In this document: positions 1 through 8,183 of the stretch, piece after piece
Position numbering within the stretch: position 1 is the stretch's first letter
Layout: each line of letters begins with the position of its first letter
Source: Bacteroides graminisolvens DSM 19988 = JCM 15093
GTDB lineage: Bacteria; Bacteroidota; Bacteroidia; Bacteroidales; Bacteroidaceae
Direction: 5' to 3'
DNA: 43,965 nucleotides
Assembly: GCF_000428125.1 (NCBI RefSeq)
Contig: NZ_ATZI01000020.1
Location: 1 to 43,965, forward strand
The notes under the pieces: model-generated
Seen by the model: the letters and a program-made list of their open reading frames with translations, nothing else
Databases searched by the model: none
Told to the model about the DNA's origin: nothing
Translations under genes and position numbers: made by a program

Positions 1-242
1 TACCACCTGCGTTTCTTTATATAAAGGATACAGCTCCGTCCACGCATGGGATAATCATGCATACGAACTTCCTCATAGAACCCTTTGCTTTCAAGCTTAT
101 CCTGTTGATATTCTTCAGGAGGATTATTTTTCTCCTCAAAATAGATTTCAACTTTATCGGCAAGTTCATTGAAACGAACCATGTTGAAGTAATCAAACAT
201 GCCATCGGGAAAGATAAAACGAAGGAAGATATCGTAATTCAT
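1..242 (-). CDS. ISAon1-like transposase, N-terminal part (cut by window edge)
   Basis: The minus frame from the ATG at 240-242 stays open to base 1 and gives about 80 residues beginning MNYDIFLRFIFPDGMFDYF, followed by an acidic stretch and a basic IKKRRW end. From memory this matches the N-terminal protein of ISAon1-type transposases of Bacteroidetes: a small winged-helix-like domain, the DDE catalytic part lying in a second frame joined by ribosomal frameshift. The catalytic part would lie outside the window to the left. Terminal inverted repeats could not be defined, so the element's right end, somewhere between 243 and about 330, is unknown. The family call is by eye; the reading frame itself is clear. 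Confidence 0.72.
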   Translation of the reverse strand, partial: MNYDIFLRFIFPDGMFDYFNMVRFNELADKVEIYFEEKNNPPEEYQQDKLESKGFYEEVRMHDYPMRGRSCILYIKKRRW

Positions 243-334
243 AAGTTTTTGGGCCAAAGATAAAGATTATCAATCAAAGCCCCTCAGGATTTCGGTATGA
301 TCCTAATCTTCGCCAAACCAATATAAAACACACT

Positions 335-350
335 TTTTGTCAGAACAAAA
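335..350. promoter_or_regulatory. Palindrome upstream of the sigma54-like promoter, possible activator site
   Basis: TTTTGT at 335-340 and ACAAAA at 345-350 form a perfect 6-bp inverted repeat around CAGA. Its centre is about 80 bp upstream of the start site predicted from the -24/-12 element at 395-412. Enhancer-binding proteins usually bind at about that distance. The short AT-rich repeat could also be chance. Confidence 0.35.
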
Positions 351-394
351 GCTTTTATCCTACTTAATAAATGTCATTTTTTCAGCTTACACCA

Positions 395-412
395 TTGGCA
401 CATGATTTGCCA
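395..412 (+). promoter_or_regulatory. Sigma54-type (-24/-12) promoter of hsp20
   Basis: TTGGCAC at 395-401, a 5-nt spacer, then TTGC at 407-410 match the RpoN consensus TGGCAC-N5-TTGC. The invariant GG (397-398) and GC (409-410) are exactly 12 bp apart. Predicted start is near 422, leaving a leader of about 70 nt before the ATG at 493. No TAnnTTTG element is seen between here and the gene. Confidence 0.65.
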
Positions 413-492
413 TATAGTTATCGAAAAGAATACTTCAAAAGGGTATTCAAAAGATATTGTAAATTGATTGTTTAACTTAAAGATAGGAGATT

Positions 493-927
493 ATGATTAT
501 GATGCCTGTAAGAAGATCTCAAAATTGGTTACCAAGTATCTTTAATGATTTCTTCGATAGCGACTGGGTGGAAAGAACTAACGTTACTGCACCTGCAATT
601 AACGTAATTGAAACAGCAAACCATTTTAAAGTGGAGGTAGCCGCTCCGGGTATGACGAAAGATGATTTCAATGTTCGTCTCGACGAAGATGAAAATCTGG
701 TCATTTCCATGGAGAAGAAAACCGAAAACAAAGAAGAAAAGAAAGACGGCAGATATCTGAGAAGAGAGTTTTCATACGCTAAATTCCAGCAAACAATGAT
801 ACTGCCCGACAATGTGGATAAGGAAAAGATTACCGCGAAAGTGGAAAACGGAGTTCTAAACATTGAACTGCCTAAATTATCCGAACAAGAAACGAAGAAA
901 GCCCAGAAATTGATTGAGATTCATTAA
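493..927 (+). CDS. hsp20: Small heat-shock protein, Hsp20/alpha-crystallin family
   Basis: The 144-residue protein begins MIMMPVRRSQNWLPSIFNDF, as Bacteroides Hsp20 proteins do. Residues about 33-135 form the alpha-crystallin domain, with the VAAPGMTKDDF strand and a GVLNIELPK element near the C-terminus. The protein ends in an I-x-I motif (residues 141-143), which docks neighbouring subunits in the oligomer. The likely role is an ATP-independent holdase for unfolded cytoplasmic proteins. Two start candidates, 493 and 499 or 502, differ by two or three residues; 493 follows a purine-rich AGGAGA at 485-490. The gene stands alone, with a sigma54-like promoter before it and a terminator after it, so stress control through an enhancer-binding protein is plausible. 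Confidence 0.93.
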   Translation: MIMMPVRRSQNWLPSIFNDFFDSDWVERTNVTAPAINVIETANHFKVEVAAPGMTKDDFNVRLDEDENLVISMEKKTENKEEKKDGRYLRREFSYAKFQQTMILPDNVDKEKITAKVENGVLNIELPKLSEQETKKAQKLIEIH

Positions 928-970
928 TTGCCCCAAACGGCAAACGTAAATGATGAATGATAACCACAGA

Positions 971-1003
971 AGGAGTGCCTTGCAAATAGACACTCCTTTT
1001 TTT
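971..1003 (+). terminator. Intrinsic terminator after hsp20
   Basis: A 7-bp stem (AGGAGTG 971-977 with CACTCCT 991-997) is followed by six T residues at 998-1003. Confidence 0.85.
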
Positions 1004-1006
1004 GCT

Positions 1007-2134
1007 TTAAGCACTCTTTCGATAACTCTTCACAGCCCAGAAATTAAATAGGGTTGCAAAAGCCAGCAAGGCGCCTATCTGCAAAGACAAATCGGTCAAT
1101 CCGCTGCCTTTGAGGTAAACCATTCTCATGATGTCAACAAAATACTTGAGCGGATTAAGAATGGTGATAATTTGCGCCCATTGAGGCATACTCATAACCG
1201 GAGTAAAAAGACCGCTCATCAGCAATAGAATAATAATAAAGAAAAACATGACAAACATAGCCTGCTGCATGGTGGCCGAGTGATTGGAAATAACGAGTCC
1301 GAAACCCGACATAACCAGCACAAATAAAGCGGAGAGAAGGTAGATGATTCCCAAACTGCCCACCGGAAGTATTCCATAGATAAGCCAGGCAAAGCCGAAC
1401 GACAGAGTAAGCACCACAAAACCTACAACCCAAAAGGGAATCAGTTTGGCCAGTATGAATTTGAACTTACCCACTGGCGTTACATTCATTTGCTCAATAG
1501 TACCTACTTCTTTTTCACTAACAATATTCAGGGCAGGCAAAAAACCACAAATCACAGTAACAAGCATCACCATCAATGCCGGTACCATAAACAGTTTATA
1601 GTTCAAGTGAGGATTATAGAGGTTTTTCTCCGACACACTCACGGAGGGTTGCACAGAGCTAGCGGCTTCCTGAACAATGCCGGACGAAGGGTTTTCTACG
1701 TGCAACTGTGCATTGTAATCGGCTAGCGTGGCCGTCATATACGAACTGGCCAGTCCGCCTATGCTTCCGTCAACCGCATTGGCAGCGAGCAACACGTGCG
1801 AGGCTTCGCCATTCTCGAGTTTCTTCTCAAAATGACGGGGAATCTCCAATATCACATCGGCATCGCCCGACTCTATATCTCGCAAGGCAGAGTTATAGGT
1901 AGGTGACAGGTTGTTGAGGCGAAAATAAGAAGAGGCATCAATTTTATGAATCAACCGCTGAGAAACAACGGAATGATCATTGTCGACTACATTCACAGAG
2001 ATGTTTTTAATCTCCATATTCGTCGCCCAGGGCATAATAATCATCACCATGCAGGGATAGCCGATGATAAGCCGCGGCAGGAAAGAGTTGCGAAGCAACT
2101 GCTTGAATTCTTTTTCAATGAGGAACTTTAGCAT
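1007..2134 (-). CDS. ABC-2 type permease of efflux system (YbhR-like)
   Basis: This 375-residue inner-membrane permease has the ABC-2 layout: one N-terminal helix (about residues 18-38), a large periplasmic domain (about 40-180), then five helices to the end. The motif NIVSEKEVGTIEQMNVTPV, before the second membrane block, is the usual coupling region that contacts the ATPase. It is the last gene of the minus operon and starts 4 nt after the preceding permease stop. Like YbhR beside YbhS in E. coli, it probably forms a heterodimeric channel with the 2139-3242 product and exports drugs or other hydrophobic compounds. The substrate cannot be read from the sequence. Confidence 0.88.
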   Translation of the reverse strand: MLKFLIEKEFKQLLRNSFLPRLIIGYPCMVMIIMPWATNMEIKNISVNVVDNDHSVVSQRLIHKIDASSYFRLNNLSPTYNSALRDIESGDADVILEIPRHFEKKLENGEASHVLLAANAVDGSIGGLASSYMTATLADYNAQLHVENPSSGIVQEAASSVQPSVSVSEKNLYNPHLNYKLFMVPALMVMLVTVICGFLPALNIVSEKEVGTIEQMNVTPVGKFKFILAKLIPFWVVGFVVLTLSFGFAWLIYGILPVGSLGIIYLLSALFVLVMSGFGLVISNHSATMQQAMFVMFFFIIILLLMSGLFTPVMSMPQWAQIITILNPLKYFVDIMRMVYLKGSGLTDLSLQIGALLAFATLFNFWAVKSYRKSA

Positions 2135-2138
2135 AATT

Positions 2139-3242
2139 CTACTCCAAACGTATTTTAAATTTCTTTAGACTAATCATAATAAGCACAAAGGCCATCAGGG
2201 CTAAAATGGCTATCTCTTTGAGGACAAAGACAACACTGACTCCCTGAATCATGACTTTCCGCACAATTTCAATGTACCAGCGTGCCGGAAGAATGGAAGA
2301 TATAACCTGCAACGGAGCCGACATGGCATCGATGGGAAAGATCATGCCCGACATCAGTGTGGTGGGCATTAGCAGAACCATACCCGATACCAACATGGCT
2401 GCAATTTGGTTTTGCGTAACGGTAGATATAAGTAGTCCCAACGACAGGGAGACAAAGATAAACAGCAGCGATACCAGAATGAGTACAAAGAAATTTCCGG
2501 CTATGGGAACGTGAAGCACAAAGACCGACAGCAGTAAAATGGTGGCCAGATTGACAAATGAAAGCACAAAATAAGGTACTGCCTTAGCCAAGATAATATA
2601 GATAGGTTTCATAGGTGATACCAGCAGCACTTCCATAGTTCCTGTTTCTTTTTCCCTCACAATGGAGATGGAAGTCATCATGGCACAGATCAGCATCAGG
2701 ATTAGTCCCATAACACCGGGGACAAAGTTGTAGGCACTTTTCATTTGCGGATTGTACAACAAACGAACGTCGGGCACAATTGTAGAACCGGTCGCACCTT
2801 CGGGCAACAGTTCTTGTTGCACTGCCGCTATAATACCCGTGGCATAGTTAGTACGGCTCACGGCCATGTTCGGATCGGTTGCATCGGCTACCAACTGCAC
2901 CTTGGCATCACCGTTATATAAATTACCGGCAAACTGCTCACTGAAGACCAGCGCCAAATCAATATCTCCTTTCCGGAAAGCCTCATCCATCTGTTGTTGG
3001 TTGTGCACACGCAGGCTGATCGTAAAATATTCACTGGCATCTACGCGATCAATAATACGACGTGTGAGAAAGTCGGACGACGGGTCAAGCACGGCTACCC
3101 GTACATTCTTAACTTCCGTACTAATGGCAAAACCGAAAAGAATGATTTCAATGACAGGCATGCCGAGTAAAATCATCATGGTTCTTTTATCACGGAAAAT
3201 GTGATAAAATTCTTTTCTTATAAATACAAAAAACTGCTTCAT
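2139..3242 (-). CDS. ABC-2 type permease of efflux system (YbhS-like)
   Basis: The 367-residue protein resembles the 1007-2134 product in layout: N-terminal helix at about 21-41, periplasmic domain to about 170, then a membrane block of five or six helices. ISIVREKETGTMEVLLVSPM is the coupling segment. The start lies only 3 nt after the stop of the upstream ATPase, so the genes are translationally close-packed. It presumably pairs with the neighbouring permease and receives substrate for the HlyD-TolC conduit encoded upstream. Function is inferred from family and operon; the transported compound is unknown. Confidence 0.88.
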   Translation of the reverse strand: MKQFFVFIRKEFYHIFRDKRTMMILLGMPVIEIILFGFAISTEVKNVRVAVLDPSSDFLTRRIIDRVDASEYFTISLRVHNQQQMDEAFRKGDIDLALVFSEQFAGNLYNGDAKVQLVADATDPNMAVSRTNYATGIIAAVQQELLPEGATGSTIVPDVRLLYNPQMKSAYNFVPGVMGLILMLICAMMTSISIVREKETGTMEVLLVSPMKPIYIILAKAVPYFVLSFVNLATILLLSVFVLHVPIAGNFFVLILVSLLFIFVSLSLGLLISTVTQNQIAAMLVSGMVLLMPTTLMSGMIFPIDAMSAPLQVISSILPARWYIEIVRKVMIQGVSVVFVLKEIAILALMAFVLIMISLKKFKIRLE

Positions 3243-3245
3243 CGT

Positions 3246-3989
3246 TTAATCTGCTTTACGTATGGCCTTGCGCGCCAGTTGTTGAAAGACTCCATCCATA
3301 TTGTCAGCACCGAACTGTTTCTTCAGGTTATAAGGCGTGTCGAGCGCATCAATACGTCCGTCAACCATAATGGAAACCCGGTTGCAATACTCCGCCTCAT
3401 CCATGTAATGGGTCGTGACAAAAATCGTAATTCCTCTGTCGGCCGCTTGATAAATGAGTTCCCAGAACTGCCTGCGGGTAGCGGGATCTACCCCGCCGGT
3501 AGGCTCGTCCAGAAAAACAATTTTCGGTTCATGAAAGATGGATACCGAAAAAGCCAGCTTCTGTTTCCAACCCAGTGGCAAGCGTCTGACCAATGTGTTA
3601 CGCTCTTCCGAAAACTCCAGCCGTTCCAACAAAAGCTCTGTCTTATAGGCTATTTCTTTGTCCTTCATGCCATAGATGCCGGCAAAAAGGCGAATATTCT
3701 CCCATACTTTGAGGTCTTCATACAGAGAAAACTTCTGGCTCATGTAACCGATGTTCTTCTTCACCTGCTCGGATTGCAGGGCTACATCAAACCCGGCAAC
3801 CATACCCTTCCCCGAGGTAGGCTTACTGAGTCCGCACAACATACGCATGGCCGTTGTCTTCCCCGCTCCATTGGCACCAAGAAAACCAAAGATCTCCCCT
3901 TTTCTGACTTCAAAAGAGAGGTGATCAACTGCCGTAAATGTGCCGAAACGTTTGGTAAGCTGCTCTGTTTGAATTACAATATCATTCAT
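3246..3989 (-). CDS. ABC transporter ATPase, second of a split YbhF-type pair
   Basis: This 247-residue nucleotide-binding domain has Walker A GANGAGKTTAMR (about residues 38-49), Walker B IVFLDEPTGGVDP and the H-loop in VTTHYMDEAEY. The signature loop is degenerate: RRLPLGWKQKLAF replaces the usual LSGGxxQ, so Ser and one Gly are lost. The product is predicted to be cytoplasmic and to drive the two permeases encoded downstream. In E. coli YbhF both ATPase halves are one polypeptide; here they are two genes overlapping by 8 nt (3982-3989). With a degenerate signature, one of the two composite ATP sites could be weakly hydrolytic, as in other asymmetric ABC exporters; that is inference. Confidence 0.9.
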   Translation of the reverse strand: MNDIVIQTEQLTKRFGTFTAVDHLSFEVRKGEIFGFLGANGAGKTTAMRMLCGLSKPTSGKGMVAGFDVALQSEQVKKNIGYMSQKFSLYEDLKVWENIRLFAGIYGMKDKEIAYKTELLLERLEFSEERNTLVRRLPLGWKQKLAFSVSIFHEPKIVFLDEPTGGVDPATRRQFWELIYQAADRGITIFVTTHYMDEAEYCNRVSIMVDGRIDALDTPYNLKKQFGADNMDGVFQQLARKAIRKAD

Positions 3990-4899
3990 GTTCTTGAGAT
4001 GCTAATTTCATGTAACAATCTTCTATGTTGGGTCTGACGGACTCCAACAACAATCCTTTATGTCCCTTTTCCTCTAATTCACAACGAAGTTGCGCCGCGC
4101 TGTACCCTTCTTTCAAGGTAATGTGATGCATATCTCCGAATCCGAAGCTGGAAAGGACCTGTTCATTGGCACGCAAATCTTGAAGCAACGCATACATATT
4201 CTGCGCACGAATGGCCCAGAGATCTGTCCCGAAAGCATCCATGATATGTTCCGGAGTGTCAATGTTCAGGAACTTTCCCTGACGAATCAGTGCGATGCGA
4301 TCACACAAAGTAGCCTCATCCATATAAGGCGTGGAAACCAATATGGAAATACCTTGTTGCTTGAGGCGTTTGAGCATTTCCCAAAACTCCTTGCGCGACA
4401 CCGGATCGACGCCCGTAGTGGGTTCATCCAAAAAAAGCACGCTGGGCTTGTGAATCAGGGCACAACACAAAGCCAATTTCTGCTTCATGCCTCCGGAAAG
4501 GGCTCCGGCCTTTCGGGTTTTAAACGGCTCAATCTGCTTGTAGATATCCTCAATGAGATGATAGTTTTCCTGAATGGTTGTTTGAAAAACCGTTGCAAAA
4601 AAGGTCAGGTTTTCCTCGACCGACAGATCTTGATACAAAGAAAACTTGCCGGGCATATACCCTACCCGCTTACGAATCTCCTTGAAATCTTTGACCGTAT
4701 CGAGTCCGTCGACCTTCGCCGTACCACCAGCGGGCAAAAGCAAGGTGGTCAGTATGCGAAACAGCGTGCTCTTGCCGGCTCCGTCGGGACCGATGATGCC
4801 AAAGAGTTCTCCCCGGTTAACCTCAAAGGAGATGTCTTGCAAAGCCATGACCTTACCGTAACTTTTGGAAATATGTTCTACTTGTACCGCTTTCATCAT
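3982..4899 (-). CDS. ABC transporter ATPase, first of a split YbhF-type pair
   Basis: The 305-residue ATPase has Walker A GPDGAGKSTLFR, a canonical signature LSGGMKQKLAL, Walker B VLFLDEPTTGVDP and STPYMDEA where the H-loop should be, so the switch His (usually THYMDEA) is replaced by Pro-Tyr context. About 60 C-terminal residues follow the ATPase core, as in DrrA-type proteins. It overlaps the HlyD stop by 4 nt upstream and the second ATPase by 8 nt downstream, indicating coupled translation. It has a good signature loop but no H-loop histidine, while its partner has the histidine but a poor signature. The pair may therefore make one fully competent site together. Confidence 0.9.
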   Translation of the reverse strand: MMKAVQVEHISKSYGKVMALQDISFEVNRGELFGIIGPDGAGKSTLFRILTTLLLPAGGTAKVDGLDTVKDFKEIRKRVGYMPGKFSLYQDLSVEENLTFFATVFQTTIQENYHLIEDIYKQIEPFKTRKAGALSGGMKQKLALCCALIHKPSVLFLDEPTTGVDPVSRKEFWEMLKRLKQQGISILVSTPYMDEATLCDRIALIRQGKFLNIDTPEHIMDAFGTDLWAIRAQNMYALLQDLRANEQVLSSFGFGDMHHITLKEGYSAAQLRCELEEKGHKGLLLESVRPNIEDCYMKLASQEHE

Positions 4900-5798
4900 T
4901 TGTGTAAGTTCATGCCACCATACATTCCAATCTTAAGACCTCCGTCGTTTTTAACCAATACCTTGATGGCGTAAACCAGATTGGCTCTTTCGTCTTTTGT
5001 TTGAATGGTCTTGGGCGTAAATTCGGAACGGGAAGAAATCCAGGTAACCACGCCTGCATATTCTTTGCGTATCTCGTCGCCGTAATCGGCAAAGACCGTG
5101 ACTTTATCTCCCAACTTCACTTCGGCCAGCTGAGCAGATGTGATGTAAGCGCGCAAATACATTTGTTCCACATCGGCTATCTTGAACAAGGGTTTTCCGA
5201 CAGATGCCAATTCGCCGGCCTCGGCATAACGTGCCAAAACCGTTCCGTTTATAGGTGATGAGATGTGGCATTTAGCCAGCTGATCGGCAACCTGTGCCAC
5301 TTGTACTGCCACGGAAGTTCCCTGGTCGGTCAGACTTTGCACGTTGTTTTGCAGAGAGGATGTCTGCGCTGTCAACTGTTTCTGTAGCACGGCTATCTCG
5401 GAATGAATATCATCCAGCTGTTTCTGGTTGGCTGCACCGGCTTTTAATAAGTTTTCGACCCTCCTCTTTTCACGCTCCGCGGTGGCTATTTGCTGTTTGG
5501 TAGCAGCTACTTGTTTATTGAGGTCGGGGCGCTGACTTTGTACCGATTTCATGCTAGCCTCCAACTGTAGTTTCTTCAGTGCCAGCTGCATTGTATCTAT
5601 AATGCCGACTTCCGCACCGGCTGTAAGCTGACTGCCTTCTTCTACATCAAGGAACAGCAAACGTCCCGCAGCCTCAGCCGAAACGGTAACCTCTGTCGCT
5701 TCAAAAGTTCCGGTTGCATCATAATTATCCGAACCGCTACCACATGCCACACATAAAGCAAGGGAAGACATCATCCCTAAAAATTTCATTGCTCTCAT
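4896..5798 (-). CDS. HlyD/YbhG-type periplasmic adaptor (membrane fusion) lipoprotein
   Basis: The 300-residue adaptor has an N-terminal signal ending ALCVAC; Cys19 is a plausible lipidation site although Cys at -3 is atypical. A biotinyl-lipoyl half-motif (residues about 30-70) is followed by a long alpha-helical hairpin rich in Gln, Lys and Leu (about 75-165). The second lipoyl half (KCHISSPINGTVLARYAEAG) and a beta-barrel domain come next. The start at 5798 gives MRAMKFLG; the Met at residue 4 is an equally good start. The protein should bridge the ABC permeases and the TolC-like channel, whose gene stops 4 nt upstream. Confidence 0.9.
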   Translation of the reverse strand: MRAMKFLGMMSSLALCVACGSGSDNYDATGTFEATEVTVSAEAAGRLLFLDVEEGSQLTAGAEVGIIDTMQLALKKLQLEASMKSVQSQRPDLNKQVAATKQQIATAEREKRRVENLLKAGAANQKQLDDIHSEIAVLQKQLTAQTSSLQNNVQSLTDQGTSVAVQVAQVADQLAKCHISSPINGTVLARYAEAGELASVGKPLFKIADVEQMYLRAYITSAQLAEVKLGDKVTVFADYGDEIRKEYAGVVTWISSRSEFTPKTIQTKDERANLVYAIKVLVKNDGGLKIGMYGGMNLHK

Positions 5799-5802
5799 AT
5801 AC

Positions 5803-7068
5803 TTAATTATTCGTTGTGTATTTCAATTGATAAATATTCATTAGTAACTGAACTTCGTGCAAAGCCTTGACTTGTCTGGCTTTGTTTTCCGAATTAATTT
5901 CGCGCAGCAGATCAGTCACCGCCAACGTACCGTTTGACACCTTGGCTTCGGCCGCTTTCCGGATGTTGGTTCGCAGGGCAATGATTTCATCGTCCTTGTC
6001 GAGCAACGCCCGTACCGAATTAATGGCACTGTTTTGCTGCGTGGCCTGTAAGCGTGTGTTAAACAGAAAGACATCCCGATTGGAATCTAGCTGAGCACGG
6101 TTGACCTGAATTTGTTTTTTATCATTCTTCAGGGTGTACAAACCACCGAAATTCCATGAGAGTTTAACACCCGCAATGTAATAGGTTTCAAACTTATCTT
6201 TGAGCATGTTGAGTCCCGGATTGCCATAAGCACCCTGCACAAACAATCCCAGACGAGGCATATTACGAGCCTGAAGCATTTGTTCGTTCACATCCAGTCG
6301 ACCGTTTTGAGCTTCAAACCACGACAACTCCGGACGACGGAAGTAGGCCGGGTCAGTCAGCGGGGCAACACTCTCCACCGGCTTAGCAAACAATGCAGTT
6401 TCAGCAATCTCTTCGCCCGTAAAAACAGACAACATCTTCACATAAGCCTCCCGTGAACTTTTTAATTCCGTCCGCTTTTGAAGAGCATTGAGCTGTTCAA
6501 CCTTTACCTCATCTAAATCAGCCGAGTTAGCTACTCCGTTGGCTACATAAGCCGATATTTGTTTGTGAGTTCTTTCCAGATCATCTAAAAGAAGCGTGTT
6601 TTGCGTAAGCTGCTCATCGAGCATCAAGATGCCGAAATACAGATCGTTCACCCGTTCGATCAACGCATACATGTCGACGTTTAATTTTTCACGATCCACA
6701 TCGGAGTTGGCTTTGGCCAGTTCTTTTTGCGAATGAATGTTGCCACCGTCCCATATCTGCTGATTCAGTTCAACCATAGCCTGATATTGATCCTTGGGAG
6801 CAACACGATTCAAAGCAAAATCACCTATTTTCAGATTGATTGTCGTAGCGTCACTTTGGTAAGTTGCTTTGGCCGACAAGCTAAACTGAGGCAAATAGCC
6901 CTTGGCGGCGTTACTCACACTAAACTCTTTTGTTTTTTCAATAAGCTCGTACTGCCTTACCAACGGATAATTTGCCTGTGCCTTTTGCCGGCAACTTTCC
7001 AAGGTAATCTGAGCCTGAGAAGGTGCGGCAAAACAGCCAATGAGAATCCAGAAAACAAATTGTTTCAT
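5803..7068 (-). CDS. TolC-family outer-membrane efflux protein
   Basis: The 421-residue protein has a cleavable signal peptide ending in APSQAQ, then ITLESCRQKAQANYPLV, the typical start of the outer-membrane-factor repeat. Two long helical hairpins follow, in line with the duplicated OEP domain that trimerises into a periplasmic tunnel. It is the first gene of the six-gene minus operon (7068 to 1007), with an adaptor, two ATPases and two permeases behind it. The operon thus encodes a complete tripartite exporter. A TATCTTTG element lies about 55 nt upstream, in the region shared with the divergent AraC-type regulator, which probably controls it. Confidence 0.92.
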   Translation of the reverse strand: MKQFVFWILIGCFAAPSQAQITLESCRQKAQANYPLVRQYELIEKTKEFSVSNAAKGYLPQFSLSAKATYQSDATTINLKIGDFALNRVAPKDQYQAMVELNQQIWDGGNIHSQKELAKANSDVDREKLNVDMYALIERVNDLYFGILMLDEQLTQNTLLLDDLERTHKQISAYVANGVANSADLDEVKVEQLNALQKRTELKSSREAYVKMLSVFTGEEIAETALFAKPVESVAPLTDPAYFRRPELSWFEAQNGRLDVNEQMLQARNMPRLGLFVQGAYGNPGLNMLKDKFETYYIAGVKLSWNFGGLYTLKNDKKQIQVNRAQLDSNRDVFLFNTRLQATQQNSAINSVRALLDKDDEIIALRTNIRKAAEAKVSNGTLAVTDLLREINSENKARQVKALHEVQLLMNIYQLKYTTNN

Positions 7069-7122
7069 AGTTCTTGGGGTTTGAATTTGATATACTTATT
7101 TTTGATTGAATTTTCGATACCG

Positions 7123-7130
7123 CAAAGATA
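7123..7130 (-). promoter_or_regulatory. -7 element of the efflux operon
   Basis: On the minus strand this reads TATCTTTG, the Bacteroidetes -7 consensus TAnnTTTG. A TTG lies 22 nt upstream, slightly far for a -33 element. Predicted leader length is about 50 nt. Confidence 0.7.
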
Positions 7131-7170
7131 GAGTGTGTAAAAGAGGTACAGACAATCTGTTTGTTGGTCA

Positions 7171-7220
7171 TTATGTTCCAATAGTTCGTTTTATGCTCTT
7201 TAAGAAGCAATTTTATGTTC
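7171..7220. promoter_or_regulatory. Three phased direct repeats, possible AraC-type operator
   Basis: TTATGTTC (7171-7178), TTATGCTC (7191-7198) and TTATGTTC (7213-7220) recur at 20 and 22 bp, about two helical turns. They lie between the divergent promoters of the regulator and the efflux operon. AraC-family proteins commonly bind direct half-sites at about 21-bp spacing, so this is the natural candidate site for the regulator encoded at 7270. Confidence 0.55.
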
Positions 7221-7227
7221 TCTTTAT

Positions 7228-7235
7228 TATCTTTG
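7228..7235 (+). promoter_or_regulatory. -7 element of the AraC-type regulator gene
   Basis: TATCTTTG matches the Bacteroidetes -7 consensus and lies 34 nt before the ATG. The last of the three direct repeats ends 7 bp upstream, where a bound protein would affect initiation. Confidence 0.7.
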
Positions 7236-7269
7236 TGAGATAAATAAACCTTTTGAGGAGGAAAGTATT

Positions 7270-8163
7270 ATGGTAGTAAACGAACCTTTAGAAATATCAT
7301 TGAAGAATGTGCTGGATTATTTTATTGTTCAAAACAACGAATATCGGTTTGTAACAAAGGACTTTGGCATAGTCAGTAGTTTCATGAGGATGACTAGTGA
7401 ACTTTTTTTCATCCACCAGCCCTACAAGCTGAAGGAAGGCAGAATCGTTTATGCCGTGAGTGGACAAGTTACACTGTCCATCAATCTGATTCAATATACT
7501 GCTAAGAAAGGAGATTTATTGCTATTAGCTCCAAACTCCATTATTGAGATACACGAATTCACTACCGATTTTGAGATGCGAATGATGGCCATTCAAAATG
7601 ATTTCATTCAGTTCCTGAACAAAGATGAGGTGCTGGAATATTACATTGGAAGACGAGAGAATCTGTTTTTGCCGCTTTCCGAGAAAGATTATGAAATGAC
7701 TGAACGGTATTTCTTTCTGATCTGGGATACGGTTCACGAAGAAGTATTCCGGAAAGAAGTGGTACAAAGTTTGGTATCGGCTCTTCTATTCAACATTAGC
7801 TATATACGAAAAAGAAGCAAAGCGAATAATCAGACGAGGCATACCAGACAGGAAGAAACGTTCCACCGCTTCATCGCTTTGGTGCATGAATATTGCACGC
7901 GGGAACGCAATGTGGCTTTCTACGCTGACAAACTGTGCCTATCACCCCGATACTTGAATACATTGGTAAAAAACACCAGCCGGCAAACTGTGATGGAGTG
8001 GCTGAACCAAGCCGTCGTTATTGAATCAAAAGTGCTCTTGAAACACAGCGATTTGCTCGTTTACCAGATTGCCGACAAGCTAAACTTCCCCAATCCTTCC
8101 TTTTTCTGTAAGTTCTTCAAGAAGATGACCGGAATGACTCCTATGGAATACCAGAAAAGTTAG
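7270..8163 (+). CDS. AraC-family transcriptional regulator
   Basis: The 297-residue protein has an N-terminal cupin-like sensor part (about residues 20-120; GQVTLSINLIQYTAKKGDLLLL is the barrel core). The C-terminal double helix-turn-helix spans about residues 195-297. The HTH has the expected features: VAFYADKLCLSPRYLNTLVK for the first helix pair, then VYQIADKLNFPNPSFFCKFFKK and the closing TGMTPMEYQ. It is divergent from the efflux operon and most likely regulates that operon and itself. The inducer is unknown. A purine-rich GAGGAGG precedes the ATG, unusual among these genes. Confidence 0.92.
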   Translation: MVVNEPLEISLKNVLDYFIVQNNEYRFVTKDFGIVSSFMRMTSELFFIHQPYKLKEGRIVYAVSGQVTLSINLIQYTAKKGDLLLLAPNSIIEIHEFTTDFEMRMMAIQNDFIQFLNKDEVLEYYIGRRENLFLPLSEKDYEMTERYFFLIWDTVHEEVFRKEVVQSLVSALLFNISYIRKRSKANNQTRHTRQEETFHRFIALVHEYCTRERNVAFYADKLCLSPRYLNTLVKNTSRQTVMEWLNQAVVIESKVLLKHSDLLVYQIADKLNFPNPSFFCKFFKKMTGMTPMEYQKS

Positions 8164-8183
8164 GCAATCAAAGTGTATAAAAC

